A model generated the notes under the pieces. That model saw only the letters and a program-made list of their open reading frames with translations. It searched no databases and was not told the origin of the DNA. Positions 26,967 through 35,997 of a stretch of DNA of 64,000 nucleotides are shown one piece after another; position 1 is the first letter of the stretch, and each line of letters starts with the position of its first letter. Origin of the DNA: Nocardioides sp. HDW12B (GTDB taxonomy: Bacteria; Actinomycetota; Actinomycetes; Propionibacteriales; Nocardioidaceae); assembly GCF_011299595.1 (NCBI RefSeq), contig NZ_CP049867.1, positions 868,001 to 932,000 on the forward strand, written 5' to 3'. Both the position numbers and the translations under genes were made by a program.

Positions 26967-27620
26967 ATGACCTCACGCGAGGAGCTCCAGGACGCCACCG
27001 CGCAGCACCGTCGGCTCACGGCGGACCTCTTCGACGACCTCAGCGACGACGAGCTGGACACCGCGACGCTGTGCCCCGCCTGGACGGCCCACGCGATGGC
27101 GGCGCACCTGGTGATGCCGCTCGACGTGCCGCCGCTGCGGTTCGCGCTCGAGATCGCGCGCCACAAGGGATCGATGGACCGGGCCTCGGAGGCCGTGGTG
27201 GCGCGCTTGGCCGACCGTCCGATCGGGGAGCTGACGGCGGTGCTGCGGGAGAAGGCCGACGTCCACCCGCCGATCCCGGTCGTCGGCACCACCGGTCAGC
27301 TCGCGGACACCGCGATCCACCTCCGCGACGTCGCCCGGCCGCTGGGGCGCGACGACGACGTGCCGCTCACGAGCTGGCGGCTCGTCCTGGCGTTCCTGGT
27401 CACCCGGGCGGCTCAGATCGGCCACGCCCCGCGCGGGGTCACCCCCGGCCTGCGCTTCCGCGCCACCGACCAGGCCTGGTCGTGGGGCGAGGGTGCGGAG
27501 GTCGTCGGCCCCAGCGAGGCGGTCGCGCTCGGCATCGCCGGCCGCCCCGCGGCGCTCGTCGACCTCGACGGCCCCGGGCTGCACACCCTGCAGCGCCGTC
27601 TGGCGGGCCGCGGGGAATAA
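26967..27620 (+). CDS. Maleylpyruvate isomerase-like (DinB/mycothiol-type) family protein
   Basis: This 217-residue protein has the TIGR03083-type N-terminal helix bundle (LTADLFDDLSDDELDTATLCPAWTA, with the C-P-x-W motif) and the later HLRDVARPLG segment supplying a metal histidine. Family members bind a divalent metal and often use mycothiol; most have no assigned substrate. ATG 26967 is the first codon after the short gap behind the HNH gene. Confidence 0.8.
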   Translation: MTSREELQDATAQHRRLTADLFDDLSDDELDTATLCPAWTAHAMAAHLVMPLDVPPLRFALEIARHKGSMDRASEAVVARLADRPIGELTAVLREKADVHPPIPVVGTTGQLADTAIHLRDVARPLGRDDDVPLTSWRLVLAFLVTRAAQIGHAPRGVTPGLRFRATDQAWSWGEGAEVVGPSEAVALGIAGRPAALVDLDGPGLHTLQRRLAGRGE

Positions 27621-27702
27621 GGGGTCGGCCATGATCCGTTGGGACAGGTAGCATGGCCGCGTTGCCGTGCTCGCGCGAGCGGCGCGGATTGACAACTCAA
27701 GA

Positions 27703-28068
27703 GGGGCTGATCGGTTTCGACTTGGGACGTTTCGTTCCAGGGGAAGCGGGTCGAGGATCCAGGGTTATCTCGTTAACGATCTCTGGAAACCAATAACTGC
27801 CAACGCTAAGCGCAGTTCGTTCGCTCTCGCCGCCTGACGGCAGAGTGACGGGTCAGACTGAGGGCGCCTCCGCCTCAGAACCTGGCCTCATCTAGGAGGC
27901 TTGCTGGATCACGTGCGTCGAAGGCGTGCTCCGGGACTCAACTTCGACTGAGCCTGTCGGTGACGTGTCTGTACGAGCACCGGGGCTGAGAAAACGGTTG
28001 TACAGACTGCACCCGGAGAAGACCTGGCACTGCGCCGAAGGACGCGGGTTCGATTCCCGCCAGCTCCA
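27703..28068 (+). ncRNA. ssrA: Transfer-messenger RNA (tmRNA)
   Basis: tmRNA rescues stalled ribosomes together with SmpB. The tRNA-like ends pair as GGGGCTG (27703-27709) with CAGCTCC (28061-28067), including one G-U pair. The 5' GATCGGTTTCGAC and 3' GGGTTCGATTCCCGCC (T-arm) are classic. The resume codon GCC is at 27799; the tag reads ANAKRSSFALAA and stops at 27835-27837. The terminal CCA is not encoded. TAGCAT near 27648 could be the -10. The orientation is the same as smpB. Confidence 0.97.
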
Positions 28069-28084
28069 CGACAGCCCTCTGGCA

Positions 28085-28122
28085 GCGACGCCGCTCCGAC
28101 CCTCGGGTCGGGGCGGCGTCGC
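28085..28122 (+). terminator. Strong hairpin terminator of ssrA
   Basis: GCGACGCCGC-TCCGACC pairs with GGTCGGG-GCGGCGTCGC around a CTCG loop, giving about 17 base pairs with one G-T wobble, seventeen bases after the tmRNA end. A short TGTGT follows rather than a T-run. This is typical of high-GC organisms. Confidence 0.75.
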
Positions 28123-28168
28123 TGTGTCATCCCACCGTCCCTGGCACCGTCCTGGCACAGTGAGAGCC

Positions 28169-29305
28169 ATGCGCTCCACGACGACGTACGCCGTCCGGCT
28201 CGCGCTGGCTGCGTGCACCGCGGCGGGGCTGACCGGCTGCGGGGCCGGCGCCGAGGGTGGCTCGGAGGCGACCTCGCCCTCCGGCGACCGGCTCGACGCG
28301 GACCGCATGGGCGACGTGGCGCGGGACCCGTCGGCGAGCGCCGACGAGATCGTCGACGCCGGCCGCGCCGTCGACGCCGCCGCCTCCGGCGACACCGTGC
28401 TCGTCACCTACACCGTCGACCAGGGCACGAGCGAGGGCCGGTCGGCGGGCGCGTGGCGGCTCTACGACGCCGAGGGCGACGCGATCGCGACCGAGCGTGC
28501 CGGGGTGACCGAGGAGGGTGCGTCGACCCCCGACGTCACCGGGCTGCCGGACGGCTACCTGCTCCGCGAGAACCCGGGCGGGTCGCTGTGGCACGTGGCC
28601 GCCGACGGTGCGAGCGAGAAGGTCGCACGAGCAGACGGTCCGCAGCGGGCGCGCGCCGGCGACGTGCCGCTCGACGACGGCACCGCCCGGCTCTACCGGC
28701 CCGCCGACCGCACCGTCCTCGAGGCCGCCCCGGTGGCCGACCGGGACCGTCAGGGCTGGACCGTGACCGACGACGGGGTCCTCTGGCAGCAGCTCCTCGG
28801 ACGCAACGACCGGGTCCCGTTCGAGCGCAGCACCCCCGACGGCCGCTGGGAGCCGGCGGCGACGTACCGCTCGCGACCGGACCGGATCGTCACCAACCTC
28901 GCCCTCACCGCCGTCGGCGAACGGATCGCCCTCCCGCTCACCGCCGAGGGTGACGACCCCACGACCGCCTCGCTCGTCGGCCTCCTGGTCCGCGACGCCG
29001 ACGCCGCCCCGGGCAGCCCCTGGCAGGTCCTCGCCGCCCGCGACGTGCCCGGAGAGGGCTGGTGGGACGCGCGGCTGGCCGCGGTCGACGACACCACCGC
29101 CGCCGTCAGCACCTACGGGGACGCGCCCTACCTCGTCGACGTCACCGGCGGCGACGGGGGCTGGACCCGGATGCCGCTCCCGACCGACGAGGAGGGCTGG
29201 GTGGTCGAGTTCGACGGCGGGCGCGCCCACGCCACCCACAGCGACCACGCCGACGCCTGGGTCAGCGACGACCGCGGCGTCACCTGGGACCGCCTGCCCC
29301 ACTGA
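28169..29305 (+). CDS. Lipoprotein of unknown function
   Basis: This 378-residue protein has a basic N-terminus, a hydrophobic stretch and the lipobox LTGC (mature Cys near residue 24). The exported part has repeated strand-turn blocks ending in SDDRGVTWDRL, which recalls sialidase/BNR-type beta-propeller repeats. No catalytic motif is seen. It lies directly after the ssrA terminator as a separate unit; ATG 28169 was chosen because it starts the signal peptide. Confidence 0.72.
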   Translation: MRSTTTYAVRLALAACTAAGLTGCGAGAEGGSEATSPSGDRLDADRMGDVARDPSASADEIVDAGRAVDAAASGDTVLVTYTVDQGTSEGRSAGAWRLYDAEGDAIATERAGVTEEGASTPDVTGLPDGYLLRENPGGSLWHVAADGASEKVARADGPQRARAGDVPLDDGTARLYRPADRTVLEAAPVADRDRQGWTVTDDGVLWQQLLGRNDRVPFERSTPDGRWEPAATYRSRPDRIVTNLALTAVGERIALPLTAEGDDPTTASLVGLLVRDADAAPGSPWQVLAARDVPGEGWWDARLAAVDDTTAAVSTYGDAPYLVDVTGGDGGWTRMPLPTDEEGWVVEFDGGRAHATHSDHADAWVSDDRGVTWDRLPH

Positions 29306-29390
29306 GGCACGAGGACGGGGCCGAAGTCCCTGTCCGGCCGCCACGCAGCGGCGCACGCTGGGAGGAGCCCACCCCCGGGGGGAGCCCGCC

Positions 29391-30335
29391 ATGAGGAACC
29401 ACGTCGCCACCGCCTCGCGCGTCACCGCCGTCACCGCCCTCCTGACCGCCCTCGTGACCGCCGTCGCCGGCCTCCACGCGGGGCTCGCGACCGCCGCCGC
29501 CGCCGAGGTGCGGGTCTCGCTCACGACCTCGACCGCGACGTTCTACCCGCCCGTCGACGGCTACCGCGACCTCGCCCGCTTCACGGTCCGCACCGACCGG
29601 GCGTCGACGCTCTCGCTGCAGGTCCGCGAGGACCCCACCTCGCCCGTCGTGCGCACGGTGGCGATCGGCGCACGGCCGGCGGGCTTCCACGCCGCCAGCT
29701 GGGACGCCCGCGACGACCTCGGTGACCTCGTCGACCCGGGCGGGTACGTCGTGCGCGCCGTCGCGACCCGCCCCGGACGACCGACGCAGCGCACGGCGTA
29801 CACCTCCGTGCGGATGTCGTGGCGGCAGCTGGCGCCCCGCGCGAGCCGACACGTCGTGCCCGCCACCGCCTACCGCTCGGTCCGGGGCGAGTGCGGGGTC
29901 CTGCGGCACCTGGCCACGCCTGCCGGCGCCGTGCGGTTCGACATGGTCGAGCCGGAGGACTGCCCGATCGGCACCTCCGGGCGGCTGGAGGCGATGTACC
30001 GCTTCCGCGACTACCCGGCCGGCTTCGGCTCCCCGACGACCGTCATCCGGCCCCACGTCACCGTGGAGGCACGCGGCAACGACCCGGTCGGCTACGGCGC
30101 GCTCGGCCTCGAGACCTGGCTCGACCAGGGCGACGAGAGCGGCTGGGAGTGGTACTTCGACCCCTCCTCGGGCGACGACGGGATCGTCCGGATCGACACC
30201 GGCCTGCGCCACCACCAGGACACGGAGCGGGCGGTGCGCTTCTCCTTCTCCGGCTCGACCGGCGACGACTACGTGCTGGAGGACCTCGTCATCGACCTGG
30301 ACTGGCAGGTGCTGGTGCCCGCGCCGGCTCCCTGA
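29391..30335 (+). CDS. Secreted protein with FlgD/Ig-like domain
   Basis: This 314-residue protein has a long signal peptide (to about residue 38, ATAAAA). It is followed by an Ig-like beta domain with the pattern SLQVRE...WDARDDLGDLVDPGGYVVR, as in FlgD-type or CARDB-like folds. The C-terminal half is a second beta domain with two cysteines (GECGVLRH, EDCPIG). It is probably extracellular and non-enzymatic. GGGGGGAG precedes ATG 29391. Confidence 0.68.
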   Translation: MRNHVATASRVTAVTALLTALVTAVAGLHAGLATAAAAEVRVSLTTSTATFYPPVDGYRDLARFTVRTDRASTLSLQVREDPTSPVVRTVAIGARPAGFHAASWDARDDLGDLVDPGGYVVRAVATRPGRPTQRTAYTSVRMSWRQLAPRASRHVVPATAYRSVRGECGVLRHLATPAGAVRFDMVEPEDCPIGTSGRLEAMYRFRDYPAGFGSPTTVIRPHVTVEARGNDPVGYGALGLETWLDQGDESGWEWYFDPSSGDDGIVRIDTGLRHHQDTERAVRFSFSGSTGDDYVLEDLVIDLDWQVLVPAPAP

Positions 30336-30338
30336 TCG

Positions 30339-31343
30339 TCAGGACGGCAGCCCGCCGAACCCGAGGACCACGGCGTGCTCCGCGTCCCCGGTGGGTCCGT
30401 CGACGCGCGAGCACCCGCCGCCGACCGCGCACGTCAGCACCGCGGCGGTGTCGGAGGGCGCGCCCTCCTCGAGGTCGCGGGCGACCACGACGAACGTCGT
30501 GTCGTCGAGCCACCCCCCGACGCTCGCGTACGCCGAGCCCGTCACGACCCGCTCGGGGACACCACCGGCTGCGTCCACCGACGACACGACCCCCTCGTCC
30601 TCGAAGACCACCCGCGCGCCGTCGGGGGAGGCCCGGCCGGGGAGCCGGTCGAGCACGGAGTCGTCGACCTCGGCGCGTCCGCCCCCCACGGTGACGCCGA
30701 CGGGGGTGCCGCCCGCGGAGTCGTCGGCGACGACCGGGCGGTCCTGCCAGTCCACGACGAGGTCGCCGTCGAGGTCGACCCGAGCGATTTCGGTGGACAC
30801 GCCGCCGCGGGTGAAGACGTGCCTGTCGTCGTCGAAGCCCAGCACCGCCGGTGCGACCTCGGCGTAGGCGTCCTCGACGTCGTCGGTGCGCGAGCCGTTG
30901 CCGGTGGTGTCGCGCAGGACCGTCTCGCCGGACGCGGTGTCGACGACGACGACCTCGGCCACATGGTCCCCGCGCACCGTCCAGGGGCCGTGCTCGTAGT
31001 CGACGTAGCCGAGGTAGCGCCCGTCGGCGGTCGCCTTCAGGTCGCCGACACCGCCCAGGTCGGCGACCTCCTCGTCGCCCTCGGGCGACCAGCGCCACAT
31101 CGTGGCGTAGGACAGGTAGTAGATGCCGCCCTCGGTCGACACCAGCGAGTCGGCCTCTCGCTCGAGCGTGTGACGCTCGCCGTCCACGACGAGCTCGCGC
31201 CCCACGGCGTACACCAGCGCGCTCGGCGGTGCGGCCCGCTGACCGACGGGCACCTCGCCGTGGCCGAGCAGCGCCTTCCCCTGCACGACCGCCACGACGA
31301 GCAGCACGACGAGCAGGAACGACACGAGGGGACGTCGGCGCAT
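30339..31343 (-). CDS. Membrane-anchored beta-propeller-like protein
   Basis: This protein of about 334 residues begins with RRRPLVSFLLVVLLVVAVVQ, an uncleaved or cleavable anchor. It continues with repeated short strand motifs (YYLSYATMWRWSPEG, YLGYVDYEHGPW, ASPDGARVVF) that suggest a WD40/TolB-like propeller outside the cell. Two cysteines near the end may pair. It is convergent with the previous gene and divergent from the glycosylase. ATG 31343 is preferred over GTG 31349; the choice is uncertain. Confidence 0.62.
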   Translation of the reverse strand: MRRRPLVSFLLVVLLVVAVVQGKALLGHGEVPVGQRAAPPSALVYAVGRELVVDGERHTLEREADSLVSTEGGIYYLSYATMWRWSPEGDEEVADLGGVGDLKATADGRYLGYVDYEHGPWTVRGDHVAEVVVVDTASGETVLRDTTGNGSRTDDVEDAYAEVAPAVLGFDDDRHVFTRGGVSTEIARVDLDGDLVVDWQDRPVVADDSAGGTPVGVTVGGGRAEVDDSVLDRLPGRASPDGARVVFEDEGVVSSVDAAGGVPERVVTGSAYASVGGWLDDTTFVVVARDLEEGAPSDTAAVLTCAVGGGCSRVDGPTGDAEHAVVLGFGGLPS

Positions 31344-31362
31344 GATCACCTAGTCTCGCGCC

Positions 31363-32478
31363 ATGGCGGACGTCCCTCACCTGAGCCGCGCCGAGGCGCG
31401 CCGGATCGCCGTCCGCGCGCAGCTGCTGACCCTGCCCCGCCCCACCGACCTCCTCGCCACGGTGCGCCACCTGACGCTCGTGCAGCTCGAGCCGACCCGG
31501 CCGGTCGCCCCGAGCGCCGACCTCGTGCTCTGGAGCCGCCTCGGTGCGGCGTACGACGTGCGTGACCTGCGCGACGCGCTCGACGAGCAGCGGCTGGTCG
31601 AGCTCGACGGGGTGGCCCGCCCCGCGGAGGACATCGCGCTGTTCCGGGCCGAGATGGACGCCTGGCCCGGTCCGGAGCCCCGCAAGCCGTGGCAGGACGG
31701 CCTGCTGGCCTGGGTGGAGGCCAACAACGCCTGTCGCCTCGACCTGCTCGAGCGCCTCCGCGGCGACGGACCGCTGCCGGCCTCGCAGCTGCCCGACACC
31801 TGCGTGGTCCCGTGGCGCTCCAGCGGCTGGAACAACAGCCGCAACGTGCTCATGCTGCTGGGCCAGCTCGCCGGTCGCGGCGAGGTCGCCGTCGCGGGGC
31901 AGGAGGGCCGCGAGAAGCTCTGGGACCTCGCCGAGCGGATCTACCCCGACGTGCCCACGGTCCCGCTCGAGGAGGCGACCCGCGCCCGCGACGTACGCCG
32001 CCTGGCCGCCCTCGGCATCGCACGCGCCGGCCGGCGGGTGGTGCCGATGGAGCCGGTCGACGTGGGGGAGGCCGGCGTGACGGTGACCGTCGAGGGGGTG
32101 AAGGGTCGCTGGCAGGTCGACCCCGACGAGCTCGCGCGCCTCGACGCGCCCTTCGAGGGTCGGGCGGCGCTGCTGTCGCCGTTCGACCGGCTGCTGGCCG
32201 ACCGCAAGCGGACGACCGAGCTGTTCGCGTTCGACTACGTGCTGGAGATGTACAAGTCGGAGGCCCAGCGGCGCTGGGGCTACTACGCCCTGCCGGTCCT
32301 CCACGGCGACCGGCTGGTCGGCAAGCTCGACGCCCGCGCCGACCGTGACGCCGGCGTGCTCCGCGTCGCCGCGCTGCACGAGGACGAGCCCTTCGACGCT
32401 GACACCCGCGACGCCGTGCACGAGGAGGTCGCTGCCCTCGCCGACTGGCTCGGTCTGGCGCTCGACCTGCCCGGCTGA
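31363..32478 (+). CDS. YcaQ/AlkX-like winged-helix DNA glycosylase family protein
   Basis: This 371-residue HTH_42 (YcaQ/AlkZ) family protein carries SPFDRLLADRKRTTELF and YKSEAQRRWGYYALPVL near the end, the conserved family core. Relatives remove alkylated or cross-linked bases. The catalytic QxQ/QxD position reads Q41-L42-E43 (LVQLEP), a variant of the described motifs. ATG 31363 lies six bases after TAGTCT (31351-31356), so it is probably leaderless. It shares a short intergenic region with the leftward propeller gene. Confidence 0.82.
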   Translation: MADVPHLSRAEARRIAVRAQLLTLPRPTDLLATVRHLTLVQLEPTRPVAPSADLVLWSRLGAAYDVRDLRDALDEQRLVELDGVARPAEDIALFRAEMDAWPGPEPRKPWQDGLLAWVEANNACRLDLLERLRGDGPLPASQLPDTCVVPWRSSGWNNSRNVLMLLGQLAGRGEVAVAGQEGREKLWDLAERIYPDVPTVPLEEATRARDVRRLAALGIARAGRRVVPMEPVDVGEAGVTVTVEGVKGRWQVDPDELARLDAPFEGRAALLSPFDRLLADRKRTTELFAFDYVLEMYKSEAQRRWGYYALPVLHGDRLVGKLDARADRDAGVLRVAALHEDEPFDADTRDAVHEEVAALADWLGLALDLPG

Positions 32479-32506
32479 GTCGCGGCCGGGCGGGGATACT
32501 GACGCC

Positions 32507-33412
32507 ATGGGGCACGGTCACGCGCACACCACGGGCCACGCGGCTGGGAGGCACAGGTCGCGGCTCGCTGTCGCCTTCGCGCTCGTCGCGACGTTCTTCG
32601 TCGTCGAGCTGGTCGTCGGCCTGACCTCCGGCTCGCTCGCGCTGCTCTCGGACGCCGGCCACATGGCCGCCGACGTGGTCGCGCTCGGCGCGGCCCTCGT
32701 GGCCACCACGGTGGCCACCCGTCCCGACACCAGCGGCCGCCGCACCTACGGCTCCTACCGAGCCGAGGTGTTCGCCTCCGGGTTGGCCGTGCTGCTCATG
32801 CTCGGCGTCGCGGTGTACGTCGTGCTCGAGGCGGTCGCGCGGGCGGGTGACGAGCCGGAGGTGTCCTCGACGCCGATGCTGGTGGTCGGCGCCCTCGGGC
32901 TGGCCGTCAACGTCGCCGCGATCGGGCTGCTGCGGGCCGGCTCGCGCGACTCGCTCAACGTGCGCGGCGCCTACCTCGAGGTGGTCGCCGACGCCGCCGG
33001 CAGCGTCGGGGTGATCGCCGCCGGCGTGCTCGTCGGGCTCACCGGAGACGCGGTGTGGGACACCGCGGTCGCCGTCGCGATCGGCGTCTTCGTCGCGGTC
33101 CGCGCCGTGCCGCTGGGACGTCAGGTCCTCGCCGTGCTCGGTCAGCACGCCCCCGCGGGTCTCGACCTCGACGCGGTGGTGGCCGACCTGGAGGCCGTCC
33201 GCGGGGTCGAGGACGTCCACGACCTGCACGCGTGGACGCTGACCTCCGGGATGCTCGTCGCCACGGCCCACCTGGTGGTCGCCGACACCGTCCCTCCCCA
33301 GCAGGCGCTGGACGCGGCGCGCCGGGTGCTGCGCGAGCAGCACGGCATCGAGCACGCCACCGTCCAGGTGGAGACCCACGCCTCGGCGGAGTGCCACGAG
33401 ATCGACTGGTGA
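32507..33412 (+). CDS. Cation diffusion facilitator (CzcD/ZitB-like metal exporter)
   Basis: This 301-residue CDF exporter has a histidine-rich N-terminus (GHGHAHTTGHAAGRHR), six TM helices, metal-site motifs SDAGHMAAD (HD...D of TM2) and EVVADAAGS (TM5), and a C-terminal cytoplasmic metallochaperone-like fold with DVHDLHAWTL. Such proteins export Zn2+, Cd2+ or Co2+ in exchange for protons. ATG 32507 follows GATACT by six bases; leaderless. Confidence 0.92.
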   Translation: MGHGHAHTTGHAAGRHRSRLAVAFALVATFFVVELVVGLTSGSLALLSDAGHMAADVVALGAALVATTVATRPDTSGRRTYGSYRAEVFASGLAVLLMLGVAVYVVLEAVARAGDEPEVSSTPMLVVGALGLAVNVAAIGLLRAGSRDSLNVRGAYLEVVADAAGSVGVIAAGVLVGLTGDAVWDTAVAVAIGVFVAVRAVPLGRQVLAVLGQHAPAGLDLDAVVADLEAVRGVEDVHDLHAWTLTSGMLVATAHLVVADTVPPQQALDAARRVLREQHGIEHATVQVETHASAECHEIDW

Positions 33413-33425
33413 GACCGGGGCGGCC

Positions 33426-34343
33426 TCAGGAGAGGCCAGCCCGCCAGCTCCGGCGGCGCAGCCGTGTCGTCGCGCCGGTCGCGACGGCCACGCCGACGAC
33501 CGCGACCACCAGCCCGACCACCTCCCGCGGCGTCAGCGTCTCGCCGAGCACCAGCCACGCCATCACCGCGGTGACGGGTGGCATGAGGAAGAAGACGCTG
33601 CCGGCCGCGCCCGCCCCGCCGGCGCGCACGAGCGTCCCGAGCAGCAGCAGGCCCACGATCGAGTTGACGACCGCGAGGTAGCCCAGCGCGACCACCGCGC
33701 CGCCGGGGTGGCGGACCACGTCGGTGCCCTCGAGCAGCAGCGCCGCGAGGTAGAGAGGAGGAGCGGCGGCGGCGAACTGCACCGCCGCCGACCACAGCGG
33801 GTCGGGGGCGTGCCCGATCCAGCGCTGCCCGAGCGTGCCGAGGCTCAGCGCGAGCGTGCTCACCACGCCCAGCACCACCCCGAGCAGCCCGCCCGCGCCC
33901 TGCACGTCGGGGCCGAGCACCAGCAGCACCCCGGCCACCCCCACGACGAAGCCGACCAGCTGGACCCGCCGGAGCCGCTCGCGCAGCAGGACGGCGGCCA
34001 GCACCGCCGTCAGCACCGGGCTCAGCGAGTGCATGAGGGCGCCGAGGGTGGCGCCCAGGCCGGCGTCGAAGGCGGCGTACATCGCGCCGAACTGCAGGCC
34101 GTTCATCACCACCCCGACCGCGCCGATGCGGGCCGCGACGCCGAGCGGCATCCGCGGCCGGCCGCGCAGCGCCCACGCCAGCGCGGCCGCCAGCACCGCC
34201 GCGATCGCGAACCGGGCGGCCACCAGGGTCACCGGGGCCATCTGGTCCACGCCGTACGGCCCGGCGATGTAGCCCGAGGACCACACGAGCACGAACGCGC
34301 CGAGCGGCACCAGGGGCAGCGTCTCCGGCGGGCGGTCAGCCAC
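33426..34343 (-). CDS. EamA-family (DMT) transporter
   Basis: This 305-residue protein has ten TM helices in two EamA repeats (RhaT/YdcZ-like), with GYIAGPYGVDQMAP at TM1 and LGETLTPREVVG near the end of repeat two. It is a metabolite exporter or importer with unknown substrate. GTG 34343 overlaps the GNAT gene stop, so the two leftward genes are coupled. Confidence 0.87.
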   Translation of the reverse strand: MADRPPETLPLVPLGAFVLVWSSGYIAGPYGVDQMAPVTLVAARFAIAAVLAAALAWALRGRPRMPLGVAARIGAVGVVMNGLQFGAMYAAFDAGLGATLGALMHSLSPVLTAVLAAVLLRERLRRVQLVGFVVGVAGVLLVLGPDVQGAGGLLGVVLGVVSTLALSLGTLGQRWIGHAPDPLWSAAVQFAAAAPPLYLAALLLEGTDVVRHPGGAVVALGYLAVVNSIVGLLLLGTLVRAGGAGAAGSVFFLMPPVTAVMAWLVLGETLTPREVVGLVVAVVGVAVATGATTRLRRRSWRAGLS

Positions 34344-34803
34344 GCGCCATCGGCAGGTGGGGGATGCCGTCCTCGAGGAACTCGTCGCCGGTGACGAGGA
34401 AGCCGAAGCGGGCGTACCACGCCCGCAGGTGGGCCTGGGCGTGGATCTCGGTGCGCCGGTCCCCGACCACCTCCAGCGCGGCCGTCACCAGGACGGCCGC
34501 CAGGCCGCGTCCTCGGTGGGCCGGATCGGTGACCACACGCCCGATGGCGGCGTGGTCGCCGTCGTCGAGGATCCGCAGGTACGCCGCCGGGCGGGTGGGC
34601 TCCGCCTCGATCCACAGGTGCACCGTGCCGGGCTCGAGGTCACGGCCGTCGAGGTCGGCGTAGACGCAGTCCTGCTCGACGATGAACACCCGCTCGCGCA
34701 GCACGAGGATGCGGTACGCCGTGACCGGGTCGAGCTCGGCGTACGACGCCCGACGGACCTGGGGGACGTCCGGGGGGACGTCGGGGGACGGCGGTGGGCT
34801 CAC
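34336..34803 (-). CDS. GNAT-family acetyltransferase (ElaA-like)
   Basis: This protein of about 155 residues has the ElaA pattern: LRERVFIVEQDCVYADLDGRD, then IGRVVTDPAHRGRGLAAVLV (acetyl-CoA binding loop R-G-x-G-L/A) and AQAHLRAWYARFGF. It transfers acetyl groups to an unknown acceptor. GTG 34803 (SPPPSPDVPP) is preferred; an ATG eleven codons upstream is also in frame. The stop overlaps the EamA start. Confidence 0.83.
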   Translation of the reverse strand: MSPPPSPDVPPDVPQVRRASYAELDPVTAYRILVLRERVFIVEQDCVYADLDGRDLEPGTVHLWIEAEPTRPAAYLRILDDGDHAAIGRVVTDPAHRGRGLAAVLVTAALEVVGDRRTEIHAQAHLRAWYARFGFLVTGDEFLEDGIPHLPMARG

Positions 34804-34842
34804 CCACCTATCGTGGCCGACCCGGACGGCGCCCAAACCGGG

Positions 34843-35997
34843 CTACGGGGCCGCACGACGCTTCTCCGCTCGCTTCTCGACCTGGTCGATGCGGCTGCTC
34901 GCCGTGGTCAGGCCGATGGCCGAGGTCTCGAGCGGGTCGGTGAGCCGACCGCTCGAGCCGTCGTAGCGCCGGTAGCCCGAGAAGATCACGTTGCGCGGGC
35001 CGTCCGGCATCCGTCGCCCGACGACGTGCAGCGCGCCGACGCCACCCAGCGGCGACGGTGCCGGCTGCAGCAGCCACGACTCGCCCGGGTCCTCGCCGCG
35101 AGCCGGACGCCACACGACGCGGGCGTCGCCCGGGGCCCAGCAGCGCCATCCCTCCCGGCAGGACTCCGGCTCCGCCCAGCGCGGCATCGTGGGCACGGCC
35201 GCCACGTCGAGGACGCCGGGCCCGATCGGCCCGTCGGCGCGCTCCAGCCGGACGCGGCCGCCGACGGCGCCCTCACCGAGGTCGGCGGCGACGGGGGAGG
35301 GGCCGAGGTAGCGCCAAGCCTTCGTGCCCTTCGCGATCATGAAGGTGCCGGCGAGACCGGCGCTGGTCTGCGGGACCCGGTCGAGCGAGCCCGGCTCGGG
35401 CTCGCCGCCCTCCCAGTCGTCGAGGTCGTCGCCGGCGGCGACGACCTCCTCCGAGACCAGCGGCCGCAGCCGCTCGTCGGCGACGACCGCTACCAGGTCG
35501 TCGACCGTGAGCGGGAGCTCGACCTCGCGGGGGTCGCCGTCGAGCGGTGGCCCCGCGCTGCGGGCCCGCACCGTCGCGCCGTCCCGCTCGGTCCACACCG
35601 ACCAGCCGCCGGGGTCTTCTACGGTCGCCTCGCTCCAGCCGAGACGGACACCGCCGCCGAGGTCGGCGCACTCGGGCGAGACCGTCGCGCGGCAGGACGG
35701 CATCCGGCCGTCAGGGGTGATGCTGACCTGGACGAGGTCTGCGTCGCCGTCGCCGTCGGCGTACCAGAGGTCCGCGGCGACGTAGCCCGCCGGGTCGGTC
35801 TCGTCGACGTACGTCGCCCTGCGGGCGCCGGTGTCATCGGGCAGGTGGTCGAGCGCGACCGCCGCGACGGCGCGCGCGGTGATCGGGGTCGAGCCCCGCG
35901 GGTCGACCGCGTCGACCGTGTCGCCGCCGTCGCCGCCGCCGCTGCACCCGGCCAGGGCCAGGGCGGCGACGGCGACGAGAGCGGCGCGGGACCTCAC
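34843..35997 (-). CDS. Lipoprotein of unknown function
   Basis: This protein of about 384 residues has a clear lipobox (LALAGC) near residue 18, then a long hydrophilic, acidic exported domain with four cysteines (PSCRATVSPEC; ESCREGWRCW). GTG 35997 overlaps the phoX-like stop (GTGTGA), suggesting co-expression. No catalytic motif is visible. Confidence 0.68.
   Translation of the reverse strand: MRSRAALVAVAALALAGCSGGGDGGDTVDAVDPRGSTPITARAVAAVALDHLPDDTGARRATYVDETDPAGYVAADLWYADGDGDADLVQVSITPDGRMPSCRATVSPECADLGGGVRLGWSEATVEDPGGWSVWTERDGATVRARSAGPPLDGDPREVELPLTVDDLVAVVADERLRPLVSEEVVAAGDDLDDWEGGEPEPGSLDRVPQTSAGLAGTFMIAKGTKAWRYLGPSPVAADLGEGAVGGRVRLERADGPIGPGVLDVAAVPTMPRWAEPESCREGWRCWAPGDARVVWRPARGEDPGESWLLQPAPSPLGGVGALHVVGRRMPDGPRNVIFSGYRRYDGSSGRLTDPLETSAIGLTTASSRIDQVEKRAEKRRAAP

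Noticed and set aside
26481-27620. Fusion of the HNH gene with the maleylpyruvate isomerase-like gene
   Set aside because: The joined frame starts inside the HNH gene in a different frame from it; the isomerase-like protein has its own ATG at 26967.
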